DNA of 8,940 nucleotides from Bacillota bacterium (lineage in GTDB: Bacteria; Bacillota; Clostridia; Acetivibrionales; DTU013), in assembly GCA_023415815.1 (NCBI GenBank), contig JAEZJL010000329.1:1-8940 (forward strand), written 5' to 3'. The notes under the pieces were generated by a model. That model had not been told where the DNA came from and did not search any database. It saw only the letters and a program-made list of their open reading frames with translations. Shown one piece after another: positions 1 to 6,055 of the stretch (the first letter of the stretch is position 1; the number at the start of each line of letters is the position of its first letter). Made by a program: the position numbers and the translations under genes.

Positions 1-2
1 GA

Positions 3-86
3 TTATTATTTTTAAAATACGGCGCTTTCGCAGGCCTTGACAAATATTTGGCAGTGCATAAGCGGCAGGCTAAAATGAAAAAATAA
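3..86 (+). CDS. C-terminal end of an unidentified protein (partial)
   Basis: An open frame enters from the left edge and ends with TAA at 84-86. The visible 27 residues begin with a short hydrophobic stretch (LLFLKYGAFAGL) and end in a basic tail (KRQAKMKK). That would fit the last membrane segment and cytoplasmic tail of a small membrane protein. The same strand carries the DUF421 gene 67 bp further on, so the two could be co-transcribed. No family can be named from so little sequence, and a chance open frame is possible. Confidence 0.4.
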   Translation, partial: LLFLKYGAFAGLDKYLAVHKRQAKMKK

Positions 87-91
87 TTGTG

Positions 92-116
92 GCGATTGTA
101 CGGTGCGATGTACGGT
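92..116. repeat. Tandem 12-13 bp direct repeat upstream of the DUF421 gene
   Basis: GCGATTGTACGGT (92-104) is followed directly by GCGATGTACGGT (105-116), identical except for one extra T. The repeat lies 38 bp before the DUF421 start codon. It may be a binding site for a regulator or a slippage duplication. No convincing sigma-A promoter was found around it. Confidence 0.5.
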
Positions 117-153
117 ATAAAAGCTGAAAAACAAGTTTGAAGAGGATGATTCG

Positions 154-846
154 GTGCTTGTCGTTTTTATAAGAGCCCTGCTATTATATGTAATCGTCGT
201 AATTATAATGAGAATAATGGGAAAGCGCCAGATAGGGCAGCTTCAGCCCTTTGAGCTGGCTGTGGCGATAATGATATCCGAGCTGGCGGCAGTGCCCATG
301 CAAAATACGGGGATACCGCTCATAAACGGTATAATACCCATCCTGACCCTTTTGATCGCGCAGCTTGTAATGTCTTTCCTCACCCTGAAAAGCATACGCG
401 CCAGGGCGCTGATATGCGGTAAGCCCAGCATATTAATCGAAAACGGAAAAATATGTGAGAAGGAGCTGCGCAGGGAGATGTATACCCTGAACGACCTGCT
501 TGAGCAGTTGAGGATAAAAAATGTAACGAATCTGGCCGACGTCGAGTTTGCAATACTTGAGACAAACGGCCAGCTCAGCGTGATACCGAAATCGCAGAAA
601 AGACCCCTCAGCCCCCAGGATATGAACATAAGTACAAATTATGAAGGGCTTTCCCTGGATTTGATAATAGACGGGCATATCATAAAAAAGAATCTCGAGA
701 AAGCAAAGCTGGACGAGGCCTGGCTGGGCAGGGAAATAAGCAGGCTCGGCTATTCGGGACCCGAGGAGATACTGTTTGCCAGCCTGGACTCCGACGGGAG
801 CTTCTATCACCAGCCGAAAGCTAACGGAAAGGGTGCTGCGGGATGA
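154..846 (+). CDS. DUF421 (YetF/YrbG-like) membrane protein
   Basis: This 230-residue protein belongs to the DUF421 family, typified by Bacillus YetF. The N-terminal part (about residues 2-80) holds three hydrophobic segments around a family-typical stretch, GKRQIGQLQPFELAVAIMIS, followed by ELAAVPM. The rest (about 85-230) is a soluble, presumably cytoplasmic domain with the conserved pattern LRREMYTLNDLLEQLR and later DVEFAILETNG. The exact role of the family is unsettled; spore-related membrane functions are reported for some Bacillus members. The start is GTG at 154, about 6 nt after AGAGGATG (141-148). The stop overlaps the next start as ATGA, which suggests translational coupling to the DUF4363 gene. 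Length is normal for the family. The family call is firm and the function open. Confidence 0.93.
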   Translation: MLVVFIRALLLYVIVVIIMRIMGKRQIGQLQPFELAVAIMISELAAVPMQNTGIPLINGIIPILTLLIAQLVMSFLTLKSIRARALICGKPSILIENGKICEKELRREMYTLNDLLEQLRIKNVTNLADVEFAILETNGQLSVIPKSQKRPLSPQDMNISTNYEGLSLDLIIDGHIIKKNLEKAKLDEAWLGREISRLGYSGPEEILFASLDSDGSFYHQPKANGKGAAG

Positions 847-1247
847 AGGATTCCACAAAGGCTTCCATAAAAGTGCTTTTATCGATTGCCGTCCTGACGG
901 CGTTCATCGTGGGGATAAGCCTTGTGGCGCAGGGCGTGCTGGGTAGAACCTCGGAAGACCTGATCCTGAGCATATCCGGGGTCGAGGCCGGTACCGAGGC
1001 CAGCGACTGGAAAAGCGCGGAAAAAAGCTTCGAGCAGGTCCGGAATAAATGGTCTGGGATAAGCGGGACATGGGCAATGCTTATCGATCACCAGGAGATA
1101 GACAACATAGAGGACACCCTCTCGAGAATGGAGATGTTCATCTCGGCAAAGGACACACCGTCGGCCCTTGCCGAGACTTCGGCATTGAAAAACTATATCA
1201 TGCATATCCCCTCAAAGGAAGCCCTGAACCTCAAGAACCTCCTTTGA
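843..1247 (+). CDS. DUF4363 family membrane-anchored protein
   Basis: This is a 134-residue protein with one N-terminal hydrophobic segment (about residues 8-33) after a short basic start. The outer part is mostly helical and amphipathic, with the pattern W-K-S-A-E-K-S-F-E-Q-V-R-N-K-W around residues 56-70 that resembles DUF4363 proteins. Such proteins commonly follow DUF421 genes in Clostridia. The ATG at 843 overlaps the upstream stop by four bases, so the two products are probably made together and may act as a membrane pair. The segment may stay as an anchor rather than be cleaved. Function is unknown. The gene converges on the exchanger gene with only 27 bp between stops and no clear T-rich terminator. 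Confidence 0.8.
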   Translation: MKDSTKASIKVLLSIAVLTAFIVGISLVAQGVLGRTSEDLILSISGVEAGTEASDWKSAEKSFEQVRNKWSGISGTWAMLIDHQEIDNIEDTLSRMEMFISAKDTPSALAETSALKNYIMHIPSKEALNLKNLL

Positions 1248-1274
1248 GCTCCATACCGCTCTGCGTATCCGGAC

Positions 1275-2279
1275 TTAAAAGCCGGTGGCAACAAGATACA
1301 TGATGAAGGCCGCGTAAAACACTCCGCCGAAAAGCAGCGGAAAAGGATTGAGCGAGCCTTTTATCTTTATCCACAGATACACCACTGCGGAGGACAGCAG
1401 GGCCGCGGCTGCGCTTGCCAGCACCTTGGCGTCAAGCTCCCAGGAGGTGGCAAGTATGCCGATGGTCACCGGTATGCAGCTCTGAAAGACCATTGCGCCC
1501 GTGATGTTGCCCAGCGCCAGGGTATCCTTCTTCTTGCTTATCCATATAATGCTGTTGAATTTCTCCGGAAGCTCGGTGGCCACCGGGGTTATAATCATTG
1601 AAAGCGCCAGCGCCGATATGCCCAAAAGGTCCGAAACCGCTTCGATGCTCCCTACGAATAGCTCTGCCCCGAAAATTATTCCGGCAAGCGCGACCGCTAT
1701 CTGCAGCACGATGACGGGCATTGAGGTCTTCATGTTCCCCACCCTTGTGAAATAAAGGGCATCAAGCTTGTTGTGGCTTTCCACGTCGTTTTTCACAGTA
1801 AGCACGATATAATAGACGTAGTAGCCCAGAAGGAAGAGGGCTATCAGATATTTCACAGGCTTGTTGTTAAGAAGCGCTGCCGCGATACCAATGGTATATA
1901 TGATTATGAAAAAGCCTATATCCCTGCTCAGTATGCGGCTGTTTACGTTCATCCGCAGTCCGGTCCTTCTTCTTTTCCAGAATATGAGCACGCTCAGTCC
2001 TGTAAGGAAAAATGCCAGAGTGCTGAGCATGAAAGGAGCTCCTACAATTGCGCCGATGCCGATATCGACATTGTTTGCCGAATTCTTTGCAAAAAGTATG
2101 GCGATTATCGGAATGATGGTTTCCGGCAGGCAGGTGCCGATAGCGGAAAAAATGCTTCCAACCACGCCGTCGCCAAACTTGAGCTTCTTTCCAAGCCATT
2201 CTATCCCGTTTGTAAACAGCTCGCAGCTTAAAAGAATTATTCCCAGACTCAGTACCAGGCTTATGAGATCACGCCACAT
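1275..2279 (-). CDS. Sodium/calcium exchanger superfamily (CaCA) membrane protein, divergent
   Basis: This 334-residue polytopic protein has the two inverted alpha-repeats of the Ca2+/cation antiporter superfamily. Repeat 1 lies near residues 40-86 (GTCLPE, P52-E53; then GAIVGA at 76-81). Repeat 2 lies near residues 225-267 (ATELPE, P238-E239; then GNITGA at 257-262). A polar loop near residues 165-185 probably lies in the cytoplasm between the two halves. Family members exchange Na+ or H+ for Ca2+ or other cations across the membrane. The consensus GTSxPE and GNxxGSN motifs are altered: Cys and Glu replace the usual Ser, and Ala replaces the Ser after the glycine. The transported ion is therefore uncertain. 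The start at 2279 is preceded by AAGGAAGG at suitable distance. The gene follows a GDT1-type transporter on the same strand by 71 bp, so a shared role in divalent-cation homeostasis is plausible. Confidence 0.85.
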   Translation of the reverse strand: MWRDLISLVLSLGIILLSCELFTNGIEWLGKKLKFGDGVVGSIFSAIGTCLPETIIPIIAILFAKNSANNVDIGIGAIVGAPFMLSTLAFFLTGLSVLIFWKRRRTGLRMNVNSRILSRDIGFFIIIYTIGIAAALLNNKPVKYLIALFLLGYYVYYIVLTVKNDVESHNKLDALYFTRVGNMKTSMPVIVLQIAVALAGIIFGAELFVGSIEAVSDLLGISALALSMIITPVATELPEKFNSIIWISKKKDTLALGNITGAMVFQSCIPVTIGILATSWELDAKVLASAAAALLSSAVVYLWIKIKGSLNPFPLLFGGVFYAAFIMYLVATGF

Positions 2280-2350
2280 GTAAATACCTTCCTTTTGTAT
2301 GTATTATATAGTTGCATCAATATTCATATACGCTTATTTTATCCAAATGT

Positions 2351-3064
2351 TTATCGAAGCGCCTTCCGGCTTACCTGCAGCCTGCCCTGCTTTCTGCCGT
2401 TCAGCCTGAGAATGAACAGCGTAAAATTTACCGTCAGCACGAGGATCAAAAGCACGAGCGCTATTACCAGGCTCACGCTCATGATCCTCAGAGAGGCTTC
2501 GATAAAGCCTGCCAGTCCGCATAGGGTAAATATGGACGCTGATATCCACTTGAGAGTTTTCTCGGGAATCTTTTTATTCATAACGACACCGAAAATAATA
2601 CCCAGGCCGTCGGCGATCAGCATGCCGGTGGTTGTACCGATAAGCACCGCAGCGGGATTTCCATAGGTGGCGGCCAGCGAAACTGTGGCCAGCTGTGTCT
2701 TGTCGCCCATTTCGGCCAGAAAGAAAGCTATTGCCACCGCGGCGACCGGCCCGGCGCCGGGCTTGGTATCGCAGGCGTCGTCAACAGTGTCCCCCCGTAT
2801 CGTCCACAGGGCAAAGCCTATGAAGGAAAGAGAGGCAGCCATTTGTATATACAGCGTATAGGAAGCCAGAAGCTCTTTGAGCAGATAGCCTGCGGCAACG
2901 GCAAAGGCATGGTTTAGCAGCGTGGCGATAAAAACCCCCAGCAGCACCTGCCGGGCTTTATACCTGGCTGCAAAGCACATGGCAAGCAGCTGTGTCTTGT
3001 CCCCCATTTCGGCAAGCGTAACCGCACCCGCCGCAATCAAAAATGTCATCCAGCCTGAAGTCAT
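2351..3064 (-). CDS. GDT1/TMEM165 (UPF0016) family divalent cation transporter
   Basis: This 237-residue membrane protein has the duplicated three-helix architecture of UPF0016. The signature E-x-G-D-K-T-Q-L occurs twice, at residues 19-26 and 118-125, both intact. These acidic residues are taken to form the ion-binding site. Family members move Mn2+ or Ca2+ out of the cytoplasm, probably by H+ exchange; bacterial relatives export Mn2+. A polar loop (about 90-106) separates the halves and the C-terminus is basic. The ATG at 3064 is chosen because the protein begins right before the first helix, but its ribosome binding site is poor (AGCGGGG). It may depend on a small upstream frame that overlaps it. 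No yybP-ykoY manganese riboswitch is visible in the 130-bp upstream gap. Confidence 0.92.
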   Translation of the reverse strand: MTSGWMTFLIAAGAVTLAEMGDKTQLLAMCFAARYKARQVLLGVFIATLLNHAFAVAAGYLLKELLASYTLYIQMAASLSFIGFALWTIRGDTVDDACDTKPGAGPVAAVAIAFFLAEMGDKTQLATVSLAATYGNPAAVLIGTTTGMLIADGLGIIFGVVMNKKIPEKTLKWISASIFTLCGLAGFIEASLRIMSVSLVIALVLLILVLTVNFTLFILRLNGRKQGRLQVSRKALR

Positions 3065-3090
3065 AAATGGGCCCCGCTTTCGTTCATCAT
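3061..3090 (-). CDS. Possible 9-codon leader ORF overlapping the GDT1 start
   Basis: On the minus strand two adjacent ATG codons (3090-3085) open a frame that ends with TGA at 3063-3061. This overlaps the GDT1 ATG (3064-3062) as ATGA. An AAAGG sequence lies just before the first ATG, rather close for efficient initiation. The arrangement would allow translational coupling to the GDT1 gene, whose own ribosome binding site is weak. It could equally be chance. Confidence 0.22.
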   Translation of the reverse strand: MMNESGAHL

Positions 3091-3109
3091 CCTTTGACTA
3101 TAGGTTTAC

Positions 3110-3138
3110 CATATACATAATGAATAATCATATCACAA
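3110..3138 (-). promoter_or_regulatory. Candidate promoter for the GDT1 gene
   Basis: Reading the minus strand, TTGTGA (3138-3133) is followed after 17 nt by TATATG (3115-3110), with a TG just before the -10. Each box matches the sigma-A consensus at four of six positions. Its place between the methyltransferase stop and the GDT1 start suits independent transcription, but the match is modest. Confidence 0.35.
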
Positions 3139-3194
3139 AAAGGACTTTTTATCATAATTTTGAAAGCTTCCTGCAGAGAAAATCCGCCGCGGTT

Positions 3195-3998
3195 TTATCC
3201 TCCGGCGAGGCTCTGCCTGACCGCTTCGTATATCATGATCCCCGCGGCTACCGATGCATTGAGCGATTCCGCCCTGCCGGGCATTGGTATCTTCACGAGT
3301 ATGTCTGCGGCCGCTGCAGTCTCCCTGCTTATGCCTTCCGCCTCGCTGCCGACTATCAGTGCGGCCGGCGCCGTCAGATCCGCCCGGTATATGCTGCAGC
3401 CGCCTGACAGACTTGAGGCTGCAACCCGAACTCCTTTTGACTTAAGCAATCCGATTACACCTGCCGTATCCTCATAAAAATATACGGGTATGTGAAAGAG
3501 AGAACCCATGGTGGAGCGCAGAACTTTGGGATTGTACAGGTCCACACAGCCTCCTGCCGCTATCACGCCCGCGAATCCGGCGGCATCCGCTGTCCTTATA
3601 ATCGTACCCATGTTTCCGGGATCCCTTACGCCGTCCAGTATCACAAAGAGGCCGCCCGTAAAGCAGGCCTCCATTATATCCGAAGCTTTGATCCTCAGGA
3701 CGGCAAGTACGCCTTGCGGAGTTTTTGTGTCGCCAAGCGTGTCAAAAAGGCTCGAGGGAACGGTATGGCATTTGACGCCGGCAGCCTCCAGCCTTTCGCG
3801 CATATCAAGCCCGGCGGGGCCCTGTCCGAAGGCTTCCGCCATTACCGCATACTCTGTTTCAGCCCCGGCTGCCAGAGCCTCCTCAAGCATCCGTACGCCC
3901 TCGATAAAAAAGAGGCCCTTTTCCTCCCGGTCCCTTCTGTTCTTTAAAGACCTGACTTCCTTGACTATCCGGTTTTGACTGCTGGTTATGTCAATCAT
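3195..3998 (-). CDS. TrmH/SpoU family RNA 2'-O-methyltransferase (RlmB-like)
   Basis: This 267-residue protein transfers a methyl group from S-adenosylmethionine to a ribose 2'-OH of rRNA or tRNA. The N-terminal part (about 1-105) matches the SpoU substrate-binding domain. The C-terminal SPOUT (knotted) domain shows all three motifs: motif 1 with DPGNMGTIIRTADAAG (126-141), motif 2 VGSEAEGIS (216-224) and motif 3 IPMPGRAESLNASVA (237-251). The motif 1 N-x-G-x-x-x-R and motif 3 E-S-L-N-x-S are the expected catalytic and cofactor-loop residues. It lies downstream of infC-rpmI-rplT on the same strand, an arrangement common in Firmicutes (Bacillus YsgA region). The target nucleotide cannot be read from sequence. 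The ATG at 3998 has GGAG only 3 nt upstream, and no earlier start is in frame. Confidence 0.92.
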   Translation of the reverse strand: MIDITSSQNRIVKEVRSLKNRRDREEKGLFFIEGVRMLEEALAAGAETEYAVMAEAFGQGPAGLDMRERLEAAGVKCHTVPSSLFDTLGDTKTPQGVLAVLRIKASDIMEACFTGGLFVILDGVRDPGNMGTIIRTADAAGFAGVIAAGGCVDLYNPKVLRSTMGSLFHIPVYFYEDTAGVIGLLKSKGVRVAASSLSGGCSIYRADLTAPAALIVGSEAEGISRETAAAADILVKIPMPGRAESLNASVAAGIMIYEAVRQSLAGG

Positions 3999-4026
3999 GT
4001 GCTCCGCCCCTGCTTCCGGGTACAGT

Positions 4027-4047
4027 AAAGGGGGCCTTCAAGCCCCC
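4027..4047 (-). terminator. Hairpin after rplT, possible weak terminator
   Basis: On the minus strand GGGGGC (4047-4042) and GCCCCC (4035-4030) form a 6-bp GC stem around a 6-nt loop, followed by only three Ts before ACTG. Outer ACAG/CTGT bases could extend it. It sits 50-70 bp after the rplT stop and just before the methyltransferase gene. It may end most ribosomal-protein transcripts while letting some read through. Confidence 0.4.
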
Positions 4048-4098
4048 CTGTGCGTTTCCCTGTCAAATAAGCCGCAAAAATAAGTTAATACAACCTAT

Positions 4099-4452
4099 CT
4101 ATTTAGCGCTTTTTACCGTGTTCACCAGCTGTGCGAAGCCTTCGGCGTCATTTACCGCCATGTCGGCAAGCACTTTCCGGTTGAGGACTATACCGGCTTT
4201 CTTAACGCCGTTCATAAATTTGCTGTAGCTGAGGCCGTTGATCCTTGCGGCCGCATTGATCCTTGATATCCAGAGCTGTCTGAAGTCCCTCTTCTTGGCC
4301 TTCCTGTCCCTGTATGCATATGACAGCGATTTCATAACCGCCTGGTTTGCTATCCTGAACAGCTTGCTCTTTCCACCGAAATAACCCTTTGCAAGTTTGA
4401 GTATTTTTTTATGTCTTGCACGTGTTCTCAGCGCGCCTTTTACTCTTGACAT
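4099..4452 (-). CDS. rplT: 50S ribosomal protein L20
   Basis: This 117-residue basic protein is the standard L20 length and carries the hallmark stretches ARHKKILKLAKGYFGGKS, QAVMKSL-YAYRDRKAKKRD and FRQLWISRINAAARINGLSY. L20 binds 23S rRNA early in assembly of the large subunit. In Bacillus it also binds the leader of its own operon and causes premature termination; the leader here has a matching layout. GGAGG lies about 9 nt before the ATG at 4452. It is the last gene of infC-rpmI-rplT, 65 bp after rpmI. Confidence 0.98.
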   Translation of the reverse strand: MSRVKGALRTRARHKKILKLAKGYFGGKSKLFRIANQAVMKSLSYAYRDRKAKKRDFRQLWISRINAAARINGLSYSKFMNGVKKAGIVLNRKVLADMAVNDAEGFAQLVNTVKSAK

Positions 4453-4517
4453 TGTAGATTTCCTCCTTCATGGATGTTTTAATGGAAATTCGCGCCGTAG
4501 GCGCTAAACATCCCTTC

Positions 4518-4715
4518 TTACTTATACGGAATAAGCATTTTAATAGTGGCTTCGTTGGCCGATGAGGCATAAGCGCCGAGCCTGTGGTGCTTCTTTGCCT
4601 TCTTTGCCTTGGAAATGAGTCTGTGGCTTCTGAAGGCGTGATTCATCTTAACCTTGCCGTTAGCGGTTATTCTAAATCTTTTCTTGGATGCGCTGTGCGT
4701 CTTGATTTTTGGCAT
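4518..4715 (-). CDS. rpmI: 50S ribosomal protein L35
   Basis: This 65-residue, very basic protein matches L35 over its whole length, starting with PKIKTHSASKKRFRITANGK and followed by HRLISKAKKAKKHHRL. It is a component of the large ribosomal subunit. The ATG at 4715 follows GGAGGAGAGCAAT, a strong and well-spaced ribosome binding site. It lies between infC (73 bp) and rplT (65 bp), the conserved gene order. Confidence 0.98.
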   Translation of the reverse strand: MPKIKTHSASKKRFRITANGKVKMNHAFRSHRLISKAKKAKKHHRLGAYASSANEATIKMLIPYK

Positions 4716-4788
4716 ATTGCTCTCCTCCTGTTCATTACTTGGGTGCAGGCCGCCATACCGGCCGATCCCTGGATTAATATGAAATACC

Positions 4789-5310
4789 TTACTGCTTAGG
4801 ATTGAGTATCATGATCATACTCTTGCCTTCCAGCTTCGGTTTTCTCTCTACTATTCCCACTTCCGCAACTGCATCTGCAAATTTTCTGAGCACTTCTTCT
4901 CCCAATGAGGTGTAATGCATCTCCCTACCCCTGAATCTCACGCTGACCTTTACCTTGTCGCCGTCCTTCAGGAATTTGCAGGCGTTCTTCACCTTGAAGC
5001 TGAAATCGTGATCCTCGATGCTGGGCTTGATCCAGACTTCCTTCAGGCTGATGATCTTCTGATTCTTTTTTGCTTCCTTTTCCTTCTTGGCAAGCTCAAA
5101 CATGTACTTGCCGTAGTCCATAATCCTGCAAACAGGCGGGGCGGCCTGGGGAGCGATTTTAACAAGGTCCAGATTTTTTGTGCTTGCCAGCTTCTGGGCA
5201 TCCTTGATCGGCATGACCCCGAGCATGGAACCGTCGGAGTCTATCAAGCGCACTTCCTTGTCTCTGATGTCCTCGTTAATCATCAATTCATTTTTACTAC
5301 TTATAACCAA
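4789..5310 (-). CDS. infC: Translation initiation factor IF-3
   Basis: IF-3 binds the 30S subunit, prevents premature 50S joining and checks the start codon and initiator tRNA. The N-domain (about residues 10-80) has INEDIRDKEVRLID, LVKIAPQAAPPVCRIMDYGK and MFELAKKEKEAKKNQK leading into the linker helix. The C-domain (about 86-173) has DHDFSFKVKNACKFLKDGDKVKVS-type sequence and RFRGREM. Length is normal. The start is unusual. The coordinates given begin at TTG (5310), but GGAGGT (5318-5313) is only 2 nt from it, whereas an in-frame ATA at 5304 lies 8 nt away, the ideal distance. The first in-frame ATG (5283) has no ribosome binding site. Since IF-3 genes elsewhere use AUU to allow autoregulation, ATA at 5304 is my preferred true start. 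The product is identified with near certainty; the start is not. Confidence 0.96.
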   Translation of the reverse strand: MVISSKNELMINEDIRDKEVRLIDSDGSMLGVMPIKDAQKLASTKNLDLVKIAPQAAPPVCRIMDYGKYMFELAKKEKEAKKNQKIISLKEVWIKPSIEDHDFSFKVKNACKFLKDGDKVKVSVRFRGREMHYTSLGEEVLRKFADAVAEVGIVERKPKLEGKSMIMILNPKQ

Positions 5311-5489
5311 ACACCTCCGAGTTATTTTTGGTCCGAAGTCTCATTACATTACATTTGTGGAAATAAAAAATGGATTGAAGAATCGTCAATCCACCGGATA
5401 GCAAGGCTATTTCAACAAGAACCTTCACTATTTACCTTGACGGACCGTTCCGTAAGGTGAGAAGCGGATGACTTCTTCTTTGTTTTTGC
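5311..5489 (-). promoter_or_regulatory. L20-type leader RNA of the infC-rpmI-rplT operon
   Basis: The transcript starting near 5489 has a roughly 180-nt untranslated leader with ordered structure. There is a small hairpin AGAAG/CTTCT (5476-5460) and then a larger stem in which TCAC (5460-5457) pairs with GTGA (5428-5425). Inside that, CCTT pairs with AAGG and ACGGA with TCCGT. A small ATAG/CTAT hairpin follows, then a perfect terminator stem and a T-run (5393-5361). This layout fits the Firmicutes L20 leader, in which free L20 protein binds the RNA and favours termination before infC. Family assignment rests on position, layout and the terminator, not on a covariance-model search. Confidence 0.75.
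5361..5393 (-). terminator. Rho-independent attenuator in the infC leader
   Basis: On the minus strand TGGATTGA (5393-5386) and TCAATCCA (5378-5371) form a perfect 8-bp stem with a 7-nt loop, followed by TTTTTTATTT. It lies upstream of infC and downstream of its promoter, so it must be read through for the operon to be expressed. Its strength and position mark it as the regulated terminator of the leader. Confidence 0.85.
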
Positions 5490-5495
5490 CTATTA

Positions 5496-5524
5496 ATAAT
5501 AACAAAAACAGTCCGGCATGTCAA
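5496..5524 (-). promoter_or_regulatory. Sigma-A promoter of the infC operon
   Basis: On the minus strand TTGACA (5524-5519), a perfect -35 box, is followed after exactly 17 nt by TATTAT (5501-5496), a five-of-six -10 box. Transcription would start near 5489. This is the strongest promoter in the window, as expected for ribosomal genes. Confidence 0.88.
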
Positions 5525-5640
5525 GCATTTTGCTGTATGCCCGGATGATTATTTAAATGAAAAAGAGTACTCCACATTGAGGCGGCAAACACATGAACGG
5601 ACTCAAGGTTATCCATACCTATTGATGCCTTGAAATCCGT

Positions 5641-5692
5641 AATATGACATATTCTTATGCATTTGTGCATATTATCTCATAAATGTACATTT
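5641..5692. promoter_or_regulatory. Three palindromes before the collar-gene promoter
   Basis: Three perfect palindromes lie in 52 bp: AATATG-A-CATATT (5641-5653), TATGCA-TTTG-TGCATA (5656-5671) and AAATGTACATTT (5681-5692). They share an ATG/CAT core and end 3 bp before the -35 box of the collar-gene promoter. They look like binding sites for a dimeric regulator. The wider gap (5525-5763) holds no gene; it also has GAGTACTC (5565-5572) and a TCAAGG/CCTTGA inverted repeat (5603-5633). Confidence 0.45.
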
Positions 5693-5695
5693 TTA

Positions 5696-5724
5696 TTGCT
5701 TATATCCAAGATAAGGTTTATAAT
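5696..5724 (+). promoter_or_regulatory. Sigma-A-like promoter of the collar/cadherin-like operon
   Basis: TTGCTT (5696-5701) is followed by a 17-nt spacer and a perfect TATAAT (5719-5724). Transcription would start near 5731, giving a leader of about 33 nt before the first collar gene. No terminator is visible between the following three genes, so it probably drives all of them. Confidence 0.75.
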
Positions 5725-5763
5725 GTCGATATAAATTTACTTTGCGATATAGGAGGGGTTAAT

Positions 5764-6012
5764 ATGGATCCATTTATAGGGGATATTGAACTGTTTCCAT
5801 TTGATTTCCCACCCGCAGGCTGGATGTTCTGTGAAGGGCAAACACTCAATATTTCACTATGCCAGCCTTTGTTTACACTGATCGGCACAACATTCGGAGG
5901 AAACGGCAGCACCACCTTCTGCCTGCCTGATCTGCGAACGGCTTTACCAATGCAGGGCATAGGAATGCACTATTGCATCTGCATACGGGGAATCTACCCC
6001 AGCAGGAGTTAA
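5764..6012 (+). CDS. Short tail-collar domain protein 1
   Basis: This 82-residue protein consists almost wholly of a phage tail-collar-type domain (as in microcystin-dependent proteins, MdpB). Visible hallmarks are GDIELFPFDFPPAGWMFCEG (residues 6-25), LFTLIGTTFGGNGSTTF (36-52) and LPDLR (54-58). Full MdpB-like proteins run to roughly 170 residues, so this is a minimal form with only a short tail, YCICIRGIYPSRS. It contains five cysteines and has no signal peptide. The ATG at 5764 is chosen because AGGAGGGG (5751-5758) lies just upstream; the frame stays open for 27 more codons but without a ribosome binding site. It begins an operon with a paralogue 43 bp on. Its function is unknown; in phages the collar domain is part of tail fibres and receptor-binding structures. 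Confidence 0.87.
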   Translation: MDPFIGDIELFPFDFPPAGWMFCEGQTLNISLCQPLFTLIGTTFGGNGSTTFCLPDLRTALPMQGIGMHYCICIRGIYPSRS

Positions 6013-6055
6013 TCAAATCTTATTAGCATTATTAAAATCATAGGAGGATATGATA

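Noticed and set aside
37..65. Promoter from TTGACA at 37-42
   Set aside because: The -35 match is perfect, but no reasonable -10 lies 16-18 nt downstream and the stretch is inside a plausible coding tail.
1248..1274. Shared terminator between the convergent DUF4363 and exchanger genes
   Set aside because: Only a short CCGG/CCGG pairing near the 3' end of the exchanger gene is seen, with no T-run on either strand.
2280..2350. Promoter for the exchanger gene from a TATAAT on the minus strand
   Set aside because: The -10-like box is good but no -35 match occurs at 16-18 nt and there is no extended -10, in a generally AT-rich gap.
3065..3194. yybP-ykoY manganese riboswitch before the GDT1 gene
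   Set aside because: The gap is short and AT-rich and lacks the conserved GC-rich paired regions of that riboswitch on the minus strand.
3492..3978. Plus-strand open frames over the methyltransferase gene
   Set aside because: They are antisense to a full-length family protein with intact motifs and show no recognisable domain.
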